From positions 8,246,001 to 8,310,000 of the forward strand of contig OX485804.1 in the NCBI GenBank assembly GCA_950295325.1: a stretch of 64,000 bases of DNA, given 5' to 3'. Position numbers and translations under genes: made by a program. This DNA is from Polytrichum commune. Taxonomy: Eukaryota > Streptophyta > Polytrichopsida > Polytrichales > Polytrichaceae. Under the pieces are notes generated by a model. That model saw nothing but the letters and a program-made list of their open reading frames with translations, made no database searches and was not told the DNA's origin. This document shows, piece by piece, positions 57,567-64,000 of the stretch. Position 1 is the first letter of the stretch. Every line of letters starts with the position of its first letter.

Positions 57567-57806
57567 TTGGAATTGTCAAATTCCAATTCAATTCATCTAT
57601 CCATCGAGAACCTCAATGAAAAAATCCATCCGCTAGGAGTTGTCTAACTCCAACACAAAGATCTTCTAGAGGGAGATGTCTAACTCCGAATTGGAGCTTT
57701 CTAACTCCAACGCAAAAATCTTTTATTAGGAGTTGTCTAAGTCCCGTGCACACTATGTCCATGGGTTGTCTAGCCCATTTCTTCCCCTAGAGTTGTCTAA
57801 CTCTAG
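57567..57806. repeat. Series of six to seven small hairpins with a GTCT loop
   Basis: Within 240 bp short palindromes recur with a common loop but different stems: TTGGAATT-GTCA-AATTCCAA (57567), GGAGTT-GTCT-AACTCC (57636), GGAGAT-GTCT-AACTCC (57672), TTGGAG..CTCCAA (57691), GGAGTT-GTCT-AAGTCC (57729), ATGGG..CCCAT (57761) and CTAGAGTT-GTCT-AACTCTAG (57787). Several stems differ by paired changes. The host element or function is unknown. Confidence 0.7.
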
Positions 57807-57829
57807 TCCCCATCTGCTCACATGCTAAA

Positions 57830-58741
57830 TACATCAAAGCACGGTAAGTTATCGTTTTTTTCCAATCCATCAATCAACAAATCTCTTAATTAAAGTACCA
57901 CTAGGGTTTATCAAACATACTTGCTGGAATATAATACAAGAAAAGAAAAGAAATCCCTAAAACCATACCTGACTATGTAGCGTTGGTAGCTCATTATAAA
58001 GACACATGTGGAGAAGGGGTTCACATTTATATCTTAGGTCATCCATAATCATCGTAAAGAATATGGTTAACATGACACTGTCATACTATGTACTTCAAAC
58101 TTGGTCTATGTCCTTAACAAATTTTTGGATCTCAATTACATGTAGAACATGCATTAATTTGGAATCGCATCCAACTTAGAAGAGTCAGGATATCAAACAA
58201 CAAACTAGCTCCAGAAGGAAATTTTTAATTTAAATGTTTTGTGCAAACAACATGAACAAAAATTCAACAAGCATTTTCAAGACGTGTAGGAGGTTTCAAG
58301 CTAAAATGTATTGGAATCAAATTTCTAGAGCTTGATTGTGCAAAGAATAAATTTGGTTTTGGAGTTGTGTGCAACTAAGAAAACTTTAAAAAATAAATAA
58401 AACTTAGTACAACTTCCAACAAGATTTTTTTCATTTGAAGTTATTATACAAAGATATAACTAAATACATACAAGAAGACTATTGGGACTTCTTCTCTCAA
58501 GTTTATATACCCCACATGGATCGTGGACACCTAATGGGGAGGAGTTATACACTAAATCTTATGATCAATCTAATGTGCATTGTGTATGTGCCTTCAATAC
58601 ACGTATACATACCATGCATTGAAAGCTTTAGATTTGTGACAATCATGTTGATGAGATCGATGTAAACTATCCCATTGAACTATGTAGATGACTCATCTCA
58701 ACACAGTCTCAATGTTTAGACTAATTTGGATTCCTTGGTGC
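57830..58741. other. Intergenic, nothing recognised
   Basis: A/T-rich with small frames only. No repeat or gene found. Confidence 0.45.
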
Positions 58742-58744
58742 TAA

Positions 58745-59142
58745 GGGTGAGTTTCTACATATTTAAGTGGGAATAAGGACAAACTTGACCAAATGTAGAT
58801 GGAAGTTGGTGCAGTAGGGTTCTTATGTGCCAATTGGCTACTCTCATTTTCTCAAATCTAGGCCCACCTACTAGCCTGCTCCTCCTCCCAAACCAGTCTT
58901 TAATCTTGCGGTCACCGACACTTAGAGTCAACCCACTTGTCCCCGACCCAGACCCCATCGGGAATCTACATGGTGCCATAATTTCAATCAAGCTAGGATT
59001 GATTCTGGTCAAATATTTTTGTGGGTGGTTAAAATAAAAGTATCACGTTTCACGGGTTAGTTTCAATGTAGGTTACTCACATGTTGGAATGTACATTTCC
59101 ACTAGATTCTTGTGGGCAAGCATCCTACATGGAAATTGACCC
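58745..59142. mobile_element. Tourist-like MITE, family C copy 2 (about 400 bp)
   Basis: Left end GGGTGAGTTTCTACAT and right end ATGGAAATTGACCC are imperfect inverted repeats alike to family C copy 1. TAA flanks both sides (58742-58744, 59143-59145). A second internal GGGTTAGTTTCAATGTAGG at about 59051 could be the left end of a nested shorter copy sharing the right end. Confidence 0.6.
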
Positions 59143-59145
59143 TAA

Positions 59146-59737
59146 GTCTCCAACTTCAATTATGGTATCGCCAAGGAATTGATAGTGCCATGGCCCATGT
59201 CCTTGGTTTTGAGTGCTAAAGTTAGGAGGAATTTGTCTCAGAATGAGTGGTTTTGGTAGACTCTAGGCATTGGAAACGTGTATGGGCTAACTTTTGGCTT
59301 CAAAAATCTACATTAATATCAATGCAAGGAAGAAATTTATTGAAAAATTTGCACTGCTTTATACTTCTATGGATCTGACGCAACATCTCTCTAATAACTG
59401 GTTATGAGTGGCTTTGCCTTATAGGTTTAAAATGCTTTAGTAGACACACAGAAGTCTAGCGGCTCATGTCCATGGCCCTCCACATTCTAGTAAGCCACCC
59501 AAATTTGGTTGGTTGATAGCTTGTGCTTATCTACATGAGAAACACCTATTATCTAGGATCTAGCGAGGTACCTCACCCTAATTCCAAGATTAGAGTTGCA
59601 AAGAAAAGAAGTGGTTGAGCTATATGAGGTTCGCAAAGTCTTCATTATGTTACATTGAAACCTCTTTGGACCTTTTTTCCATAGTGTAATGCCTCCCGGG
59701 AAGTCCTATATACATACTATAAATAACCCATTTAACT
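59146..59737. other. Intergenic, nothing recognised
   Basis: Unique-looking A/T-rich DNA between a family C MITE and a family B Harbinger-like element. Confidence 0.45.
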
Positions 59738-60074
59738 TAAGGTCGGTTCACATGGGGTCCCCATGTCCTAAGTCCCAAGTCACTTGAGGTCAATCTGTGC
59801 AATCTTAGCCGTTGAGAGCATAGAGGTTGGAAATTCACACGGGGTCCCAAGTCCTAAGTCTCAACTATGATATGGATGCCTACATGGCAACACTTTTAGA
59901 GGTGAGGCTTAGGACTTGTGCTGAGAGTTGGATGAAGCAAAAACTAGACCCAATTTTCAACATAAGTCCCGCAATTTTTTTGCATAAAATAATCAAGAAC
60001 ATAATTTAACCATATTTTAATGGTTTATTAAGGTTCAAAAACTAAGACTTTGACTCCTTGTTGGGACTTGCTAA

Positions 60075-62470
60075 GGGCCACTTCACACACAAGCCAATGA
60101 CCGTGACCATGTAATGGTGAGGGCACTTGGCTATCATCCAAAGGGCCATACCATGGGTGTTGGGATCATATGGTGTAGTCACGGGTCCTCAAGCATAGTG
60201 TGAAGTGAGAGTGGACCATGTTGAGGGAACCATTGCATATTTCATTGGTGGAAAAGAAGGGCAGCCTTATCCCACTCGTTATATATCTTCATTGTTTTTT
60301 GGAGTTCCACATTGATGAGGAAGGAAAGAAGAGCATGATGGATCATCTTGAGAGAAGAGGAACGACTCTTGTTGCATTGGCTTTATATTGGTGTTTGCAC
60401 ATGATTGTGCAACATGTGCATCATATGCAAGCATTGGCACTCAATGGAGAATACCTTGATTTTTAGCATGTGCTTTAAGAGCATGAAGATAAGCGATTGT
60501 GGTGTGTGGGCTACAAGAAAAATGTAGGATTCACCAATAGATTATCATTGGGTTCTTTCACGAAATAATTGTTCAAACAAGGAACTTATGTATCTCATAA
60601 TACATTCAAGTTTCTTTGTGACATGTTAGGTTCATATTTCTAGAGGATCAATACACGTATGAGAGAGGCAAATTCAATTGAGAGTGGAGTTGCAATGTTG
60701 TTACAAAAGCTTAGGATTGGAGATATCTTGTGTACCGTAGAAGAGGTATATGGGGTGTCCAAAAATGTAATTTTAGAAATTGTGAGAAATTTTTGTAGCT
60801 TGGTAAGAATTCATTTGCAACGCATTTTTTTGTTTAATTCCCAAGTACAATTTGGTTTAGGAGTTTAGGATCTTTCGTAATACTTGGAAGTACACTCCCT
60901 TTATGTGAATTTCGTTGTGTGTTTTGACTACTTTGTTGCTCATTATCTTCTTGAGCACTTGTTGACAATTTATTGACCATACTGATAACCTAATTATTTC
61001 ATATATATGTATGGTTGTAGTATTGACATTCATGTTTATTGTGACCTAAAATTTTATTTGAACATTTATTATTTTTGTACTTAACTAGAAGTACATTTTA
61101 TTTGTTCTTACAAGCCAACTGTGCTTTTTCAAAATTATGCAAAATTGAAACTATACGAGTATGAAATTTAATCCAAGCATTCATTTTTGTCCATATGTAA
61201 CCATTAAAAATCAGATTAAATTATTAATATAAACTAGAATATACTAGCATTCGTTCGTGTCCACTTATAACACTAAAAAAATGGAATAGATTAGTATTGA
61301 ATCAAATATGACATGTTTGAAACTTTATCAATTTGCGAGAAATGTCTTGGTGGTTTAAGCTATCATATAGGCGTTGACCCTGAGCAATGAGGTCTAAAAT
61401 TAGATTCACCACTCGTGCCTTAGATGCTAAATACATACATGGGGGAGCATAGGGGCCTAGGCAAATGCCAAGGCCTTTTAAAAGGTCCAATTGGCCCAAT
61501 CTGAATATGTTTGTTTACATTTTTCACATTTTCATATCAAAAAAGCAATTGCATATTTTATTTTGTTGCCAAATATTCTTTTATGTCACTGTAGATCATA
61601 ATGAGGATTTCAATCTCATAATCTTGCCATTTAATAGGAACCTTCTCTTCACCTTCCAAATCACCCAATTCAATTGCATCATACTTTGCCTTATTTTTAG
61701 GTGCTCAATTCAATTTCAAAGTTGATGTCCTACTTCTTTTATTTCTATCATGGTATTTTTTTCTTTATGCTAGTTTTGTTCACCTTTCCTCCCATGGTCG
61801 CATCTCTACTACCTTCGACATTTAATGGCATTTGATATATAATCACTTCTTATTCTACATCTACTGAAATAATTGAAGATTACTCAAATTTCTATTTGCC
61901 AATGATGGTCCATGCAATCCGCATCGTGGTTAATTCCATGTCATCCAAGAAAATTTCTAGCTCCATTGTTCGGTTTTAGATTCATTGTTATCTTGCGAGA
62001 AACTTGCCATCTAGGGGATACAATCATATACATAAATTCAATTAACAAAATATCTACTACAAACACATATACTAGCAATCTTTAAACATTTGAAATTGTG
62101 GACAACTAGAAGAGACAACCCTTTGACCTATTTTTAACAATCTGCCTTGGAAAAATTAATGTTGGACAATAATATTAAAATAACCATGACAAGCAACAAT
62201 AGTTGTTTGATTCTCATGGTGTGCCATAATTTTGTTAGGTCTACCTCTTTGAGGTGGGTTTGATGTAAATTTCTGGCAAACCATAAAACCTTATTTATAG
62301 TCTGCTATGTAGGACTTCATACAGATTTTTCATTCATGAAATTTTTTTTGGACCTTTAGGGTTTCACCTTCTAGTGTGAAGTGAACTTGGACAATCTCAA
62401 CCTTGTCAACCAACGAGAGCTCTTAGATTGCAATGGTCGCGGTCCTTCAATCTTGTGTGTGAAATGACCC
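60075..62470 (+). mobile_element. PIF/Harbinger element, family A copy 5, 2.4 kb, with transposase remains
   Basis: Ends GGGCCACTTCACACACAAGCC and TCTTGTGTGTGAAATGACCC with perfect TAA duplications (60072-60074 and 62471-62473). It is the longest family A copy and the only one with transposase-like sequence. It lies inside a family B element. Most of the 61000-62230 interior is A/T-rich without a DDE domain. Confidence 0.82.
60218..60868 (+). pseudogene. Broken PIF/Harbinger transposase, N-terminal part
   Basis: One reading frame (60218-60466, then again 60659-60868) interrupted by several stops carries the usual N-terminal part of Harbinger/HARBI1-type transposases. Upstream of the last segment is a TFKFLCDML box; within it are ESGVAMLLQKLRIGD and VEEVYGVSKNVILEIVRNF, matching the R(V/I)A..L..L..G.....(F/Y)G(I/V)S...(V/I) helix-turn-helix pattern of the family. 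The DDE nuclease half, which would follow, is missing. The copy cannot be active. Family assignment agrees with the TAA duplication. Confidence 0.65.
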
Positions 62471-62804
62471 TAACATGGAGGCTGTCCCAACATGTGAACC
62501 CTAAGAAATCACTAATATGTGGTTAATTATCATTATAATCGGATCTTGATTATTTTATGCAAAAATATTCACGGGACTTGGATTGAGACTTGGATCTTGA
62601 TTTTTGCTCGACCCAACTCACAACATAAAGTTTCAAGCCTCACCTCCAAAAAATGTTGCCATCTAGGCATCCATGCCATAGTTGGGACTTAGGACTTGGG
62701 TCCATGTGTGAAGTGGTAATTCCCACTTCAATGCTCTCAGCGGTTGAGATTGTACAGATTGACCTCATGTGACCTGGGACCCGGTGTGAATTGGTAGACG
62801 TTAA

Positions 62805-63263
62805 ACCTCCCCCTATGAATTTAAGTGTAAATTTGTGAATTGAAGCCTAAACAAGTGTATTTAAGCACATCATTCCGCATCCATGATTTAAATCATGATT
62901 AATTCCAGTAAGTACATATTATAATTAATTAGGCTTTCTTAATTTGGCAAGCATACTTTCTGATTTAAGCGGGCTTAATCAGAATTAATCAGACTTAATT
63001 ACATTCAATCAGACTTAATTAGTTTAGATGTGTATGAATACTTTGTGAAAGTAGAAGGTATTAACTAAACTATAATATTTAACATACTAAAAAGAGTAAC
63101 TGTAGTTGCATTCTAGAATGACAAAGACCCTTTCAATGGTAAGTCACAAAAATCATAACCTCAGTGTTAACGAGGGTTTTGTAATAATTTTGACTTCCAA
63201 GCTAATTGCATGCTTTATTGACGGTTTCATTATGAAACAAAATCCCAATCAATTGTTTATTTG
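62805..63263. other. Intergenic, nothing recognised
   Basis: Contains repeated AATCAGACTTAATTA words (62940-63015). No gene seen. Confidence 0.4.
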
Positions 63264-63676
63264 CTTAAAGGAAGTGAACAAGGAAACGGTAGAACCGTGA
63301 GGCTATGTCCTTTCTTATGAAAGACTACAATTGTAATTGTCTAGTTTGCTCATTCCAGTCCATGGCTATTTTCTATATCTTTAACCAAAACTTTCTTGAA
63401 TGTTGTGCATCATTTTCTCAAATGTAGGTCAACGATTGAAGCTACCAAAATAACTATACTTAACTAGGAGTTTTTCAATACATTTTAGGAGAAATTATAA
63501 TTAACTATATCTATATATATAACACTATAGTTAACATCCACATTAAATAAAACGGACCAAAAATAGCAAGGACAAGAAACGTCCAAGTGTGAACGCAAAG
63601 TGGTTAGGAAATTTGCTCTTGAAACAGAAAAGTCGATGCATAGTCTCTATCCTATAGACAGAGCCAACAAAAATAT
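63264..63676 (-). repeat. Dispersed repeat R, copy 2 (inverse)
   Basis: Inverse of 49054-49476 with roughly four in five bases alike by eye. It has a (TA)n-rich insert where copy 1 has (CT)n. Both copies end beside CCTCACGGTT(A/C)TACCGTTT text. Confidence 0.7.
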
Positions 63677-63859
63677 TGAACTTTGGACCTTGAAGGTGAA
63701 GTGCATTCAATATGGGAGTTGTGGATAAGTGGCCTTCAAGAATGCAAGGGCAATGGTTTTTTCAAACTCAGGCGGGCGGGCAGAAGTTTTCGGTCAGGTC
63801 CAGAGAATCTGGATTTCTTTCTGGGGGCTGCCCCTGCACGAATATTCCTCCCCCGAAAA

Positions 63860-63898
63860 GTTCGTAAGGGGGGTTTAACGTTCACCGTGTGAACGGGC
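63860..63898. mobile_element. One end of a further Harbinger-like element
   Basis: GGTTTAACGTTCACCGTGTGAACGGGCCC reads, in inverse, GGGCCCGTTCACACGG, close to the ends of families A and B. The matching left end was not found in the window, so only a terminal fragment is claimed. Confidence 0.35.
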
Positions 63899-63924
63899 CC
63901 TCAGTAGCAATAAGCATGTGGAGC

Positions 63925-64000
63925 TCGTGCATGATAGGGCCTACCAAATGAATGTCACAGGAAGTGGTCTCCGGTTCGAATCCCAACTTTAACACCAAGA
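63925..64000 (+). mobile_element. tRNA-derived SINE-like segment at the window edge
   Basis: A perfect B-box (GGTTCGAATCC, 63973-63983) follows GGTCTCC. The body of the element would lie beyond the window. An A box was not convincingly placed, and a tRNA gene is not supported. Confidence 0.4.

Larger units (their letters stand above)
59741..62801. mobile_element. Family B Harbinger-like element, copy 2, with nested insertion
   Basis: Left end GGTCGGTTCACATGGGGTCC after TAA (59738-59740). The right part (62474-62801) is the inverse of the left part over a few hundred bases, for example GAGGTCAATCTGTGCAATCT against GATTGTACAGATTGACCTC. It ends near GTGTGAATTGGTAGACGT before TAA (62802-62804). 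These are long foldback-type ends. The interior is occupied by the family A element at 60075-62470. The last bases of the right end are altered, so that border is uncertain by a few positions. Confidence 0.65.

Noticed and set aside
63683-63892. 69-codon frame near the right edge
   Set aside because: It overlaps a Harbinger-like end and has no recognised domain.

Overview
The window looks like nuclear DNA of a land plant with a large, transposon-rich genome. It holds one clear host gene, a plant-specific CrRLK1L receptor kinase, in about 64 kb. Around it lie A/T-rich intergenic DNA, PIF/Harbinger-like elements, a hAT transposase, a complete Ty3/gypsy retrotransposon, solo LTRs and two satellite arrays. 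The species cannot be fixed from the sequence. A seed-free plant (fern, lycophyte or bryophyte) is possible but unproven.

Layout. 1.5-4.1 kb (minus): intact, intronless malectin-like receptor kinase of the THESEUS/FERONIA class. 4.55-7.5 kb: a 15-unit satellite (177-201 bp units) beginning about 420 bp upstream of its start codon. The array resumes at 10.04 kb after two abutting Harbinger-type insertions (7506-7857 and 7861-10033) that share TAA target duplications. 11.5 and 13.4-14.3 kb: two small inverted-repeat elements with TA duplications. 15-16 kb: a decayed LINE-like RNase H remnant and a tRNA-derived SINE-like piece. 16.3-18.7 kb (minus): an intact 795-codon hAT transposase gene. 22.6-23.5 kb and 51.1-52.8 kb: two solo LTRs of one family, the second with a perfect CATAT duplication. 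27.15-41.92 kb: a complete, young 14.8-kb Ty3/gypsy element. 46.8-48.7 kb: eight units of a 242-bp satellite, with a single-copy relative at 50.4-50.7 kb. 49.5-50.3, 54.6, 58.7-59.1 and 59.7-62.8 kb: more TAA-flanked elements, one carrying a broken PIF/Harbinger transposase.

The most interesting object is the retrotransposon. It has 1920/1926-bp LTRs, a GTCCC duplication, a tRNA-Asp-type primer site, a full gag-protease-RT-RNase H-integrase frame, and a 975-codon accessory ORF between pol and the 3' LTR. A near-palindromic 10-bp motif (GGCTATAGCC and variants) recurs about 12 times in each LTR and about 12 times from just 5' of the accessory ORF to near its end. I did not find it in gag-pol. 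Within the accessory ORF it falls in different reading frames, so it appears to be kept as nucleic acid rather than as protein. The accessory protein is nuclear-type (basic N-terminus, coiled coil, basic tail) and has no membrane segment. I infer, without proof, a linked pair of cis motif and trans factor.

The mobile elements share a history: families A and B of the Harbinger group have similar ends (GGGCCACTTCACA and GGGCCGGTTCACA) and occur together twice, once end to end and once nested. The 2.4-kb family A copy with transposase remains looks like a parent of the short family A copies.
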